64,000 nt of DNA from contig JACCIC010000035.1 in assembly GCA_018907035.1 (NCBI GenBank), forward strand, positions 1 through 64,000, read 5' to 3'. Origin of the DNA: Sycobia sp. Sy_11. Lineage: Eukaryota; Arthropoda; Insecta; Hymenoptera; Epichrysomallidae. Numbering within the stretch: the stretch's first letter is position 1; the number at the start of each line of letters is the position of its first letter. Shown here one piece after another: positions 10,755-22,370 of the stretch. A program made the translations under genes and the position numbers. The notes under the pieces are model-generated. The model saw only the letters and a program-made list of their open reading frames with translations. It had not been told where the DNA came from and made no database searches.

Positions 10755-12054
10755 TGTAACCGCCCGAACGGCGGCTGTAGGTGAGAGCGCTCGTGCGAAA
10801 CCGCGAGTGTTCGGGCGTGTCCGCGAAACGATACGCGCGAGCCGCGAGGGCGCTGGAAGCGCTGTAGGAAGTAAGAAGTTCGGAACGAACTTCGCATTCT
10901 TGTCTTCACCTTCGTCAATCCGAGTTCTCGAGTTGGTTCTTCGTCGTATATCTTTTTCCTTTTCGTCCCCGACGCACCTTTATTCTGTCCCGCGGTAGAA
11001 TACCGTAGTTTTGCCCGTTCGCGATCGTATCGTGAAACGTGAAGTAAGGTTGCAGTTTTGCGCCTTTCGCGGGAACACGTAGTAAGTTTGCCCTCGCGCA
11101 AACTCCGTGCGAGAGCATCGGCATCGACGAGGAGAGGACACGCGGCGACGTCCTCGTATCAGCCCCGGACTGTGAGCGGAAGCTTTGAGGAAGCGTGTGC
11201 GCGTTGCCATACGCGTGCCGTTGTGAACCAGCGACGCCATCAGCGGCTACGAGCCGCAGCCACGCGCCGCAAGCAGCTAGGAGCGAGAGAGAGAGCGCGC
11301 GCCCTATCGCCCGGACAGCAGCGACCGCACCAGCGAGCGACAGCGACCGCACCAGCGAGCGACAGCGACTGCACCAGCGAGCGCCAGCGACCGCACCAGC
11401 GAGCGACAGCGACCGCGCCAGTGAGCGCCAGCGACGACATCAGCGGGCGTCAGCGACAGCACCGGCGAGCGCCGGCGACAGCATCATCGTCGTCGGCGGC
11501 AAGTAGCTTTTGCTTTTGTCATTTCCTTCAGGTGTGCATATAGCTAGGTCCTGACCCGCCGCCGCACCCGCGCGCCGCAATCTGCCGACTGCATAGCTTC
11601 GCGGTTTAGCCGTATAATATGTATTTATCGCGCGTAGCATAGCGATTACTTTTATAATCCCGTGTATTGTATTGTATCGCCGTAAATGCGTTCGAGTACA
11701 AATTGTCCGTTAGCGTTTAATATGTAGTGTAATCCCGTTGTTCCCACGTGTTTCGTCAAGAGCGTCCCGTTCCGTTTCCCCCGTCCCCGTAGATGTTAAA
11801 GGAGTGCATGATTAACTGAATAATCGATGTAGTGTCGCGGAACCCACACTCAGCATTAACTATATGTATAGCTTCATAATTGTAAGTAGTCGGTTTGTGT
11901 AAATAAATAGTAATTTTGTAATAATATAATAAAATCACTCGCGTGGTTCATTCTCCGTTCCCCGTCCCCTTTCAGCGGAGTGCACGGCCAGCAGCGTGGA
12001 AGAGTCCACACACACACGCAAGTGAACCGTAAGTATAACCCGATTTCGGGGTCA
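10755..12054 (+). repeat. 3' LTR of Gypsy-A (~1.3 kb)
   Basis: The proposed LTR starts TGTAACC right after the polypurine tract and ends GGGGTCA before a (TA)n run. It is GC-rich at first, contains a 22-bp tandem array, and has AATAAA-type signals near 11,902-11,935. No second copy is in the window, so the boundaries rest on the terminal TG/CA and on context. Apparent open frames within it are compositional. Confidence 0.55.
11319..11490 (+). repeat. 22-bp tandem repeat inside the LTR
   Basis: Units of 22 bp of the form CAGCGACCGCACCAGCGAGC plus two bases repeat about seven times, decaying toward the right edge. The array lies in the middle of the Gypsy-A LTR. Confidence 0.8.
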
Positions 12055-12072
12055 TAATATATATATATATAT
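12055..12072. repeat. (TA)n between Gypsy-A and Gypsy-B
   Basis: A short AT dinucleotide run separates the two elements. The sequence after Gypsy-B (21,564 on) is also (AT)n, so Gypsy-B inserted into a TA microsatellite and the target duplication cannot be read exactly. Confidence 0.75.
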
Positions 12073-13033
12073 TGTGACGAGGAACGCAAGCACTGCGTGC
12101 GCCTGCCTTCCCCGTCCCGTTGCTCTCTCTCTCTAGCCGTAGCATGTACATATTTATCTGTATATTTATATGTAGAAATGTTTATCTGTTGCAGGCCGAC
12201 GCACAACCACCGGCGGAGAGGTAAGTGAGAGAGAGAGCGGGGAGTGAGGAGAGACAGCCACGCGCGCGAATTAGGCAGAAAGAAAGAGAGCCGCGAAGAG
12301 AAAACAACGCGTACCGGCCTTCTACACACGTCGTCCGTGTCCCTTTTTTCCCGGTTGCTACCGCCGTGCCGCGACGAATCGTGTGTGGGAACCAACCTTG
12401 TGTTCCAAGGTTCCCCCCGCCTCGTACCTCATCCTCGGGGAGAGTGCCCAGTTTAACGCGCTCGTGGTGCTACAGTGGTGCGAGGGTGTGCAGTGTACCC
12501 GCGCCGAATACGAGCTCGAGCGGACGAATTGTCTTCCGCCCCATCTACGCGGAATAACCGCCCCATCCCGGGGCTCCCGGAGGTCAACGTCACCGCCGCC
12601 CCCGGCAAAGGAAGGCGCTATTGCGCTTCGAGAACACGCTGCGAGACCTGCGGGTTCCGGCTCTCTGTAAGTGGCAGCTCCGTTTCTCTCTCTCTCTCTC
12701 TCTTCCCGAACGCCCCGCGCGCCGTCGCCTCGACGACCCTCGGCCTGCGTCCCGCACGCCTCGTATATAGGCGCTGCATTGTATGTGTATGTTTGGCACC
12801 GCGGCATTAAATCGTATTTAAATTTTAATTATCTGTATTATTTTTTTTATTATCATCAAGTGTGCTCCATTCGCCATCCTATTCCACGCGCAGTCCCGAA
12901 CGCGATATTTCGCCCTTCGCGGACCGCCCCTCTCCCTCGCTGGAATCCTTCGGGGCTAAGCCCAGCCGGGCACAGATTTGCAACGGCCGTGCCCGCCGTC
13001 CTCGTGCTCAAGGCGGACACGTGCACCGTTACA
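12073..13033 (+). repeat. 5' LTR of Gypsy-B
   Basis: Begins TGTGACGAGG and ends GTTACA, with an almost identical copy at 20,598-21,563. It contains CT and GA microsatellites that differ in length between the two copies. Open frames within it are not conserved genes. Confidence 0.95.
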
Positions 13034-13051
13034 TGGCGCCCAACGCGATCT
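13034..13051 (+). promoter_or_regulatory. primer binding site of Gypsy-B
   Basis: TGGCGCCCAACG follows the LTR end without a gap. This form, complementary to a tRNA 3' end, is typical of Gypsy elements; I suspect tRNA-Lys but cannot confirm the tRNA here. Confidence 0.75.
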
Positions 13052-14705
13052 CGGGATCGCACTTTGTATAAGAATATTTTATATATCTTTATATATATCA
13101 TTACATATATACATTTTATAATATATATGTAATAATATATTGTGTTATAGTGCCCCGGCGAATATTCGCAAGTGACGCGGATGCGCGAAAATAATTTAAT
13201 AATTTTATTATATTGAAAATTGTAATACTACAGAGTGCGAACGCACAGCACATCGCGAGTGTTTACGTTGCGAGCTCGTATGTAACACTCTCGAAGTCGG
13301 CCAAGGCCAACGGCAATTCGGCGAAAGCGGATGAAAAGCAGCACAAGTGAAATATAATACCGAATACGGTAATATAATATTTGTGCAGTTTTTCAAGCAA
13401 AACTAATTTTAAGTTAAATAGACACATATACATTAATTTATATAATATTGATATATATATATTAATTGGATGTAACTTTAAAATTTAGCTTAAATTAAAT
13501 ATGTGAATTCCATCTAAGCTAAACTAAAATTAATCAATAATTAATTTTTAAGATAGCGTAATATGAAAATATAACTGATATAAATAGATTTACATTCGTC
13601 ATTATAATATAATAATAAATTTTCGCCGTTACAGACATAAGGAACATTTAGTGTAAATTAAATATAATTAAAAGTTCCCTTCTTTACACATAGTCGACTA
13701 TAAATAGCGAAGTCAGCGATCTGTGTATATTCACATACACACACCACCGCGACTCTACGCTGTACATACAGTGTACATGCGACTAACGCAAATTTTTCTT
13801 TGCTCTCAATTTAATTTGATCAAAATTGATTATTCCCTTTATGGTTTTCGCTTTCGGATCTTCATTTTGATATTGTAATATCTCTAATATTTTTGCAGTA
13901 TAATTTAAAAATTAAAAAAAAAAAAAAAAAAAAATTTTTTTTTTTGAAAACTAAAAATTGAAAAAATTTTTTTGAAAACTAAAATTAAATTTTTTATTTT
14001 TTTTTTTGAAAACTAAAAATTAACAAATTTTTTTTTTTTTGTTTGACAACTAAAATTAAAATTTTTTATTTTTTTTTGAAAACTAAAAATTAAAATTTTT
14101 TTTTTCCTTTTTTTTTGAAAACTAAAAATTGAAAATTTTTTTTTCTTTTTTGTGAAAACTAAAAATTTAAAATTTTTGTTTTTTCGAAAACCAAAAATTA
14201 AAGTTTTTTTTGGAAAACTGTAAAATAAAATTTTTTGTAGAAGTTATAAAAGAACTAAAAATAAACTATATTTTTATTTTTTTGTTTTTTTTTGTGTTTT
14301 CTTTTTTTTCTTTGTATTTTTGTATTTTTTTTACATTGCTTAAAAAATACAAAAAGGAAAAACTATTACAATTTCAAAATAAATCTTTTTTGGAAAATCG
14401 AGAATCCGAAAGCCGAAATAAGAATTTTGGGAAAATTTTTGGTAAATTTTTTGATAATTTTTGAAAATTGTTGAATTCTTTTTCTCTTATATTTTCTGTT
14501 TTTTTTGCGTCAGTCGCCCCTAATTTTTGCGTTTTCGCCCTCGCACTCCACTATCTCTTGAGATTGCCGGCTTTTAATTATTTGCTTTTAATTATTTAAT
14601 CGAAAACTTTGGCTGTAACGCTCTATTTTTCTCACGTTGTACTTTTTTTTCTTTTTCCGTTTGTTCGTTTGTCTTCTTCTAATTTTCAACGAAAAGAAAT
14701 AAAAG
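13052..14705 (+). other. AT-rich leader of Gypsy-B
   Basis: About 1.65 kb between primer binding site and gag. No conserved ORF is seen. It contains a T-rich tandem array (13,918-14,235) and a T-rich tract up to about 14,470. Confidence 0.7.
13918..14235 (+). repeat. array of GAAAACTAAAAATT units
   Basis: About nine copies of GAAAACTAAAAATT or close variants are separated by A/T homopolymers, with spacing near 27-39 bp. First clear copies are near 13,945, 13,973 and 14,008, the last near 14,213. Confidence 0.8.
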
Positions 14706-16670
14706 ATGGCAAATCCGCCAAACGAATTTAACGACTGGCTTCCAAGCCTATGTGAGGAAGAAACAAACCTAATTACAGCGGAACTAGAATTAAAAAATGA
14801 GGGTTCCCCATTTCAAAGGGCTGCTAGGCTATACCATAGACTAGCAGGAAATTATAGCCTAGGAGATTTTGTGGAATGCGAGAGTGACAGTGATAGTATA
14901 AAAACACGCGCGCGAAGAGATAAAAATCTGTTAAAGATAATCGTCACCTCGACAATGCGCGACGCAACAAAAACTTATATTTTGGATCGAATGGAAGCGA
15001 CGTACGCCGAACAAGCGGACGAATCAGCTGACATACAGCGGGCTCGGGAAATTTACCCGAGCACAGATCAAAGAAATAGCACAACAGCTGTCGATCACCA
15101 AATACAAAATCTGATCGACTTCAATTGGGCTGAGATGAACAGGCATGAACCGCTCGCATGGAGCACTGCCAACGAATCGCCAATTCAGGCAGCCACCACG
15201 AGCGTAATTATGCCTCCCGACTCGGGTGTCACGAATGACACCACACGTCGAACCCAAGTCGCATCTCAGGCGACAAATAAAACAGTCGAGCCTCAACCGA
15301 CGGACCTCGAAAACAGTGTAAACCTTTGTCAGGGATTACATGGCCTGCAAAATATGCTGCAAACTTGGATGCAACACCAAAACTGCACTGTCCAAGATTT
15401 TCAGCAGAGGCAAAGTGAGATGCACGCTACGCTAGCCAGCATCCAGCAGCAGCTGCAGAAATTGGCGCGACGCGACCGTGTCACTTTCCAAGACACGTAC
15501 GATCTGCAATACGTGGAAAGTGACAAAAACCTCAACAATAATAGGTTTGTAGGGTCGACCGGCGAGCCTACGTTTTCGGCTCCTTGCCACCCTCGGTACC
15601 AAGGGCCTGGAAGAGGGGGACATCGCATGGATCGAGATGTGATGAGCTCGCCCGCGAATACAACGCGATCAACGCTGTCAAGCACCTTGATCCAGCGCAC
15701 GGATATTGGTAAGACCGTGCGCCAATGGAAAATTAGATTCAATGGTGCCAAGGGGAAAAGTGTAGAAGAATTTCTGCAAAGGATCGCGGAATGTCGCAGG
15801 TTGACACCGCTCACGGACGAGGACATGCTCAATGCCATGACGGAGCTCCTCGACGGTGTCGCCCTGCATTGGTACCGTCTATCCCGGAAAGACTGGACCA
15901 CGTGGCAAGAGTTCTGCCACGCAGCCCGGAGCTGCTACGGCGTCGATCGACGCTTCCAAGCTGAGCTAATCAGCGAAGCGCAGCGGTGTACGCAGGCGAA
16001 GCGCGAGCCAACACGTGACTACGTGTTTTGTCTGTTAACGATTCTCAATCGGTTCGAAGAACCATGGTCGGACGACAAACAACTCGCCCTGATCTACCGT
16101 AATCTACTCCCGGAGATACAGAAGTTAGTTCCACGGGAGAAGATTACAAGCGTCAATCGGCTAATCGAGCTTGCTCGAGAGGCCGAATGCGTCCTCGATG
16201 CGGAACGAAATTATAAGCCACCGCCATCACCTGAGGACTGCATAATGCCCGAAGTAGCCTTCCATGCGGCCGACACGTCTCGAACGCGCCCGAAACCAAG
16301 GATCGCGGCCGTGGACGTGAAGCCGCCCAACTTCAAAGCTCTGGTGCGTGAAGTTTTGCAAGAGGCTGGCTTCAGGGCCACCTCACCTGATTTAGAGGCG
16401 CCAGGCGTCGCAGCCCTTATCCCGAAGAGGAGCGGTCGCGATTCACGCCCGAGGTCGCCGCGTACAGGAAAAACTAGAGCGTCGACCTCACCTAAGTCGG
16501 AGAGGAAGCCCTCCTTCAAAGGAAAGCTGGTGCACGAGCCCCTCAGTGACAAGAACAAAGGTCGGACAGCAGGTCCTGATCCGCGGTTCTTGTGCTGGGG
16601 CTGTAGTTGGCGTGGCCACACCTTGCGCAGCTGTCCCGAGTGTTCGGGAAATGCGAAAAAAGGCGAGTAA
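14706..16670 (+). CDS. gag: Gypsy-B Gag polyprotein
   Basis: An intact 654-codon frame. The N-terminal 200 residues are not recognisable as a domain. A capsid-like region begins near residue 335 at QWKIRFNGA and extends to about residue 500, resembling Gag-A. The tail is basic and ends in a single CX2CX4HX4C knuckle (CWGC ... H ... C) near residue 635, where Gag-A has a knuckle plus a second Cys-rich unit. The ATG at 14,706 follows the AT-rich leader and opens a frame of uniform composition. Pol begins in the -1 frame and overlaps the last codons. The product should assemble the intracellular particle and package element RNA. Confidence 0.9.
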   Translation: MANPPNEFNDWLPSLCEEETNLITAELELKNEGSPFQRAARLYHRLAGNYSLGDFVECESDSDSIKTRARRDKNLLKIIVTSTMRDATKTYILDRMEATYAEQADESADIQRAREIYPSTDQRNSTTAVDHQIQNLIDFNWAEMNRHEPLAWSTANESPIQAATTSVIMPPDSGVTNDTTRRTQVASQATNKTVEPQPTDLENSVNLCQGLHGLQNMLQTWMQHQNCTVQDFQQRQSEMHATLASIQQQLQKLARRDRVTFQDTYDLQYVESDKNLNNNRFVGSTGEPTFSAPCHPRYQGPGRGGHRMDRDVMSSPANTTRSTLSSTLIQRTDIGKTVRQWKIRFNGAKGKSVEEFLQRIAECRRLTPLTDEDMLNAMTELLDGVALHWYRLSRKDWTTWQEFCHAARSCYGVDRRFQAELISEAQRCTQAKREPTRDYVFCLLTILNRFEEPWSDDKQLALIYRNLLPEIQKLVPREKITSVNRLIELAREAECVLDAERNYKPPPSPEDCIMPEVAFHAADTSRTRPKPRIAAVDVKPPNFKALVREVLQEAGFRATSPDLEAPGVAALIPKRSGRDSRPRSPRTGKTRASTSPKSERKPSFKGKLVHEPLSDKNKGRTAGPDPRFLCWGCSWRGHTLRSCPECSGNAKKGE

Positions 16671-19600
16671 TTGAGGTCCAACTCGCCCCTACGCTCCGTG
16701 AGACCTCTGAAGATCAGCATGCAGCTGCGAGGACACAGGGTAATGATGATTGCCCCCTCCTGTCTGTAAAGGAGGAGCATCACGACCGTGACTCCGCTGA
16801 CTCAGCCACAAGTGTCGACCCCGATCGGTATTCACGATGGTGGGTACAGGTAGGCATAGGCGAGTTTCGCATTCATGCACTGCTTGATGCAGGGGCTGCT
16901 CGTACAGCTCTCGGAGCAATCGGCCTGCAGATTGCATCTGCCCTCGGTCGTCTAGTTCGACCCTTTCCTGGATCTGGCGCTCGACTGGCCATGGGAAAAA
17001 TTGAGCCGATAATAGGCCAGGTGGCCCTTCCGTTTGCCATAGCAGACGTAGAAATGGAGCTAGACGGCATCATAATTCCAGACTTGGAAAATGACTGTCT
17101 GCTCGGTGCAGACTTCTACCGCGCCTTCAATGCGGTTATCCACCCGCGCGACAACACCATGTCGATCGAGGGTGCTGCGGATTTCGTTCCGTTACAACTC
17201 TGCACCGTCTCAGTTACCTCGGCGTATTCGCTTGCCTCTATAGGCTTGGCCGATATTGACGATAGTCAACGCCGAGCTCTCGAGGAACTCCTCGACCGGA
17301 TGCTGCCTCCGGCTGATCAGCCTCTGGGCTGCACGCATCTGACCGACCACGTGATCGATGTCGGGGATGCTAAGCCGATTAAGCAGCGTTATTAATCGGT
17401 CTCTCAGAAGATAGAGATGGAAATGCATGCGCAAGTTCGCAAGATGCTTGATCAGGACGTAATTCGCAGATCAACCAGCGAATGGTCTAGCCCCGTCGTG
17501 ATGGTTCGCAAGAGCGATGGGAGCTACCGATTCTGTGTGGACTATCGCAAATTGAATTCCGTGTCCAAGGTCAGCCCGTACCCGCTTCTTTACATGGACG
17601 TAATCTTACGGAAACTGAGAAATGCGCGATACATCTCCACACTGGACCTCAGCAGCGCCTACCATCAGGTCCGTCTTCGTGAGGAATCGCGACACCTCTC
17701 TGCCTTCACGGTTCCAGGTATGGGGTTATTCGAATGGACCCGTATGCCATATGGTGTCGCCGGTGGCCCTGCCACCTTTCAGCAGCTAAGCGACAAGCTG
17801 ATCGGCCCTGAAATGGAGCCGGTGGCCTTCGCCTACCTCGATGATGTGATCATCGCTACGGAGAGCTTTGACGAGCACCTCAGGTGGCTCGAACATATCC
17901 TGAGACGGATTTCCGATGCCGGCTTGACCATCAATCGGCAGAAGAGTAAATTCGGACTCGCAGAGGTACGGTTCCTCGGCGTCCTCGTGGAACGTGACGG
18001 TTTTCGACCCGATCCGGATAAGATTGCACCAATCTTGACTTACGCCGCACCAAAGAACATGAAGCAGCTCCGTAGGTTTCTAGGCCTTGCGTCCTGGTAT
18101 CGCAAGTTCTTAGAGAACTTCGCAACGCTTGCTGAGCCTCTCACCCGATTAACCAAGAAGAACATCAAGTACCATTGGGGAGAAGAGCAACAGCAAGCCT
18201 TCGAACAAATCCGGGCGCTCGTCGCATCTGCACCCGCCCTTTCTCGACCGTCGTTTGGAGAAACGTTCGTCATCCAAACGGACGCCAGCGACTCGGGACT
18301 AGGTGCCGTGCTCACGCAAGCTGTTGATGGCGAGGAGCGCGTGCTCTCCTACGCTAGTCGCACGATTACTGCGGCTGAGCGTAACTATTCGGTCACCGAA
18401 CGCGAGTGCCTCGCCGTGCTATGGGCTGTGCGTAAATTCCGCCCGTACGTCGAGGGCTATCACTTCCAGGTGATAACCGATCACAGCAGCCTTCGTTGGC
18501 TGCAGTCATTGCGCAACCCCACGAGCAGACTCGCCCGTTGGGCCTTGGAATTGCAGGGATACGACTACGAAGTCATCAATCGGAAAGGTACCTTGAATTG
18601 CGTACCAGACGCCCTCTCTCGTTTGTACGAAGACGAGCCGACCTGCGAAGTCGCCTCCCTCGGCGTCACCGATGTGCAAGACCCCTGGTATTTGCGCCTT
18701 CGTAAGAAAGTGGTGAGCGATCCGACCAACCTCCCATGGTGGAAAGTCATTGGACAGCGACTATACTACTACCGTCCCGATCCTGCCGTCGAAGATTTAG
18801 TAGACGACCAGGATGCGTGGAAGTTAGTCGTGCCTAAAGAAGATCGTCGTACCGTTCTGCATGAATGTCATGAGGAGCCCACAGCTGGTCATTTCGGACG
18901 CCATAAAACGTATGACCGAATTGCACGATCATACTATTGGCCATCAATGCACAAAGATGTGACACAATTTGTCCGTGACTGCACCGTGTGCCAACAATGT
19001 AAGGTACAGCAGGCTGCACCAGCTGGCCTGATGGGCCATCGAACGGTCACCCGCCCTTGGGAAATAGTAGCTGGAGATGTGATGGGTCCATTTCCACGAT
19101 CTACCCGGGGATACGAGTATTTGCTCGTCTTCATGGATCTATTCACTCGCTGGGTAGAATGTATTCCCATCCGAAAGGCGAATGCGCAAACGATTCGCCG
19201 CGAGTTGAAAGATCGCGTATTTTTACGCTTTGGTACGCCCGAAGTATTCCTATCGGACAATGGCACCGAATTTCGTAATAAAATCATTGAGAAATTCCTT
19301 GTGGAGCGTGGGGTGGAGCATTCCACGATACCTCCTTATCACGCTCAAGCCAATCCGGTAGAGAGAGTCAATAGGACTCTGAAGACCGCGATAATCGCCT
19401 TCCTTGAGGAGTCTCACAGTACTTGGGATGCGCACATCGCCGAGCTGATGTTCGCGTACAATACATCCGTACAAGACTCCATTGGCGTAAGTCCGGCCTT
19501 CCTTAACACGGGTCGTCACCCCTCAGCCCCTGGCACACATCGTCGCCAGGAGGAGCAGTGCGCACAGATTGCGCAAGAAGAGGCTGCTCTACAACATTGG

Positions 19601-20368
19601 AAAGAGCGCATGGAGAAATTATCTGATCTCCACCTAAAGGCAGCGGAAAACTCGCAGAAAGGGCAGGCAAAGCAAGCTCGCTATTATAATGCGAGACGTC
19701 GCGACGTGCATTACGCGATTGGCGATCGCGTATGGCGGCGTAATCGCATCCTCTCGTCAGGCATACAGGGCGTCAGCGCCAAGCTGGCCCCGAAATACGA
19801 CGGGCCCTTTACCATCATGGAAAAACTCGGCACGAATGTTTATCGACTGATCGACTCTACGGGAAGAGATGCTGGTAAGCATCACGTCGCTGACCTGAAG
19901 CCCTACCATCGAGATCACGATCCCGAAGATGATAGCAGTTCCGACACGGAAGAGCCTTCGGGCGAAGAGCGTGACTGCGATGCGTCGAATTGTAATGTCG
20001 AGGCGAGCGAGCGAATCCGCATTGTAACACCACTGGTGAGCGTACGGCGCCCCGACGACGCGCCTCATTGTAGTCCCGGTACGAGCGTACGAAGCGATAC
20101 TCCCTCGGGCAATGCCACGCGATCTAACACCGATATCGCACCGCGTAGATTAGGGAGACCGCGTAGGACGCGAATCGTAACCCGTCGAAGGACGCAAGCG
20201 CGAGTCCCTGCGGAGCCCAATAACAGCGAAGCCGCCTGTCATAACGACGTGCATCTGGTGAGGCGAAAAGTAGGTCGCCCCAGGAAGAGCGGACGCTCAA
20301 CCCCGCCGCGGGACCAATCTCACCGCCGCACTCGGGCCCAAGCCCGCGCCCGTCAACGGGCCGACTAA
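16607..20368 (+). pseudogene. pol: Gypsy-B Pol with one in-frame stop
   Basis: The frame is -1 to gag. A protease with DAGA near 16,885 comes first, followed by LLGADFYRAF. A TAA at 17,393-17,395 lies between protease and reverse transcriptase, in the conserved KPIKQR segment; the same frame resumes to 20,368. Reverse transcriptase has YLDD at 17,833-17,844. RNase H follows with a TDAS motif near 18,280. Integrase has an HHCC finger near 18,860-19,000 and D, D, E near 19,075, 19,256 and 19,361, then a GPY/F-like module near 19,780-19,910. The last 100 residues are basic with two AT-hook-like motifs, GRPRR at 20,153-20,167 and GRPRK at 20,273-20,287. No env follows. Only one lesion in 1,250 codons agrees with the near-identical LTRs. 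Confidence 0.88.
16656..16661 (+). promoter_or_regulatory. possible -1 shift site, A6 run
   Basis: The zero-frame codons are GCG AAA AAA GGC GAG TAA. A -1 slip on the AAA AAA pair would enter the pol frame before the gag stop. The heptamer is G AAA AAA, not a canonical X XXY YYZ, so this site is weaker evidence than the Gypsy-A heptamer. Confidence 0.4.
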
Positions 20369-20582
20369 CTTCGATTATTGACTGGCGCCGTTATTGACGG
20401 CGGACCACCGGCGATTGTTACCTCCAAAAACAACTGCGTCTAGGGAAGGGAGTTCTTTACCCATCCTTCCTCATCCCAGTGATCCTCAGCGGTAGACAGC
20501 AGCCACCCCGTTCCTCATCCTGACACGATGGTCGATCCGAGAGAGAGATGTTGGGTCGAGCTGTCACGCTTCGGCTACCAGC

Positions 20583-20597
20583 GTGTGGAGGGGGGCG
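20583..20597 (+). promoter_or_regulatory. polypurine tract of Gypsy-B
   Basis: GTGGAGGGGGGCG, mostly purine, ends directly at the 3' LTR start TGTGACGAGG. This is the plus-strand primer site. Confidence 0.75.
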
Positions 20598-21563
20598 TGT
20601 GACGAGGAACGCAAGCACTGCGTGCGTCTGCCTTGCCCGTCCCGTTGCTCTCTCTCTAGCCGTAGCATGTACATATTTATCTGTATATTTATATGTAGAA
20701 ATGTTTATCTGTTGCAGGCCGACGCACAACCACCGGCGGAGAGGTAAGTGAGAGAGAGAGAGAGAGCGGGGAGTGAGGAGAGACAGCCACGCGCGCGACT
20801 TAGGCAGAAAGAAAGAGAGCCGCTAAGAGAAAACAACGCGTACCGGCCTTCTACACACGTCGTCCGTGTCCCTTTTTTCCCGGTTGCTACCGCCGTGCCG
20901 CGACGAATCGTGTGTGGGAACCAACCTTGTGTTCCAAGGTTCCCCCCCGCCTCGTACCTCGTCCTCGGGGAGAGTGCCCGGTTTTACAAGCTCGTGGTGC
21001 TACAGTGGTGCGAGGGTGTGCAGTGTACCCGCGCCGAATACGAGCTCGAGCGGACGAATTGTCGTCCGCCCCATCTACGCGGAATAACCGCCCCATCCCG
21101 GGGCTCCCGGAGGTCAACGTCACCGCCGCTCACGGCAAAGGAAGGCGCTATTGCGCTTCGAGAACGCGCTGCGAGACCTGCGGGTTCCGGCTCTCTGTAA
21201 GTGGCAGCTCCGTTTCTCTCTCTCTCTCTCTCTTCCCGAACGCCCCGCGCGCCGTCGCCTCGGCGACCCTCGGCCTGCGTCCCGCACGCCTCGTATATAG
21301 GCGCTGCATTGTATGTGTATGTTTGGCACCGCGGCATTAAATCGTATTTAAATTTTAATTATCTGTATTATTTTTTTTATTATCATCAAGTGTGCTCCAT
21401 TCGCCATCCTATTCCACGCGCAGTCCCGAACGCGATATTTCGCCCTTCGCGGACCGCCCCTCTCCCTCGCCGGAATCCTTCGGGGCTAAGCCCAGCCGGG
21501 CACAGATTTGCAACGGCCGTGCCCGCCGTCCTCGTGCTCGAGGCGGACACGCGCACCGTTACA
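20598..21563 (+). repeat. 3' LTR of Gypsy-B
   Basis: Matches the 5' LTR across its length and ends GTTACA. An (AT)n run with one GT interruption follows to about 21,598. Confidence 0.95.
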
Positions 21564-21598
<35 letters not shown>

Positions 21599-22370
21599 AC
21601 AATTGACAGGAAGGATGTCTACTGAGTTGGGTAAGAAAACCATACCTAAAAAGAGTAAGTTGTAAAATTAAGGTTTGATGCGTGAAAGAAAGATAGAGTA
21701 GATAGAGAGAAAAGAGTGAAAAAGCATGCACGGATATGTGTTTCGGGGGTGCGAGACTAAGTTTTTGATAACGAAAAATAGAATCACGATGCGATGTAAA
21801 AGAATCGAGTAAGTAAGATCAATTTCTTAAAATAAGAGAAGTGCGGAAATCTCTCCGTCAAATTGTAGATGCAAGTTTGAAAAGAGAAGTGCGGAAATCT
21901 CACATATAAAAGCCTAAAAGCTAGAAATTTCAAAACGTGCGCACACAATGGAAAAACGAAGATCGAACCATTATAAAGTAAAAAGGGGGAGGTAAAATTC
22001 CCTTAAAAGAAATCACTGGAAGATCTGATCTCCCAGAAAAAGGGGAGAGGTAACCGAAAAACAATTCGGGGAAATAAAACCGAAGACAACCGGCGCGCAC
22101 GTGTGATTCACTTTCGCGCGAAGAATGGATATAGAGAGAGAAGCTCGGAAGACGAACTGATGTGTGTGTGTGTTTTTTAGGCATAGACAGTAGTGGCACT
22201 AGTGGCCTCTCGAAACCAGCATCCCGCCGGAACTATCCGGGAATATTACTTCGGCGGGGCTGTTAGTTAGCCTATACGACTCCTCTTCTTATGACACTAT
22301 CCTACGTCCCCCATCCACACAGGTGATCAGGGGTTCGGTGTTCGTCCTCTGTATCTTAAAATAGAATAAG
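21599..22370. other. non-coding stretch, right part likely R1-like 3' UTR
   Basis: No gene is seen. A 19-bp direct repeat, AGAGAAGTGCGGAAATCTC, occurs at about 21,836 and 21,884. The last 150-200 bp before 22,370 are probably the 3' untranslated region of the minus-strand non-LTR element; the element end is not defined by a poly-A tail or target duplication that I can see. Confidence 0.4.

Larger units (their letters stand above)
1..12054 (+). mobile_element. Gypsy-A LTR retrotransposon, 5' end outside window
   Basis: The element runs leader, gag, pol, third ORF, long 3' untranslated region, polypurine tract, 3' LTR. The 5' LTR is not seen: nothing in the first 1.9 kb matches the GC-rich 3' LTR, so the window probably opens inside the 5' leader. 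Domain order in pol (protease, reverse transcriptase, RNase H, integrase) places it in the Gypsy/Metaviridae group. One in-frame stop in pol and two lesions in the third ORF suggest a fairly young but dead copy. The right end is inferred from a TG...CA pair and from the (TA)n run that follows. Confidence 0.8.
12073..21563 (+). mobile_element. Gypsy-B LTR retrotransposon, full length
   Basis: A complete 9.5-kb element: 5' LTR, primer binding site, AT-rich leader, gag, pol, polypurine tract and 3' LTR. The two LTRs differ at about 20 positions plus a few repeat-length indels, counted by eye, so they are about 98% alike and the insertion is recent. There is no env and no third ORF. The only coding lesion seen is one stop codon near the start of reverse transcriptase. 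Confidence 0.93.

Noticed and set aside
10616..11543. Several Arg/Ala-rich ORFs on both strands
   Set aside because: They lie in the GC-rich Gypsy-A LTR and its 22-bp array, and have no domain.
12225..13132. Overlapping ORFs of 60-150 codons
   Set aside because: They lie within the Gypsy-B LTR. Near-identical ORFs at 20,748-21,600 reflect LTR identity, not conserved proteins.
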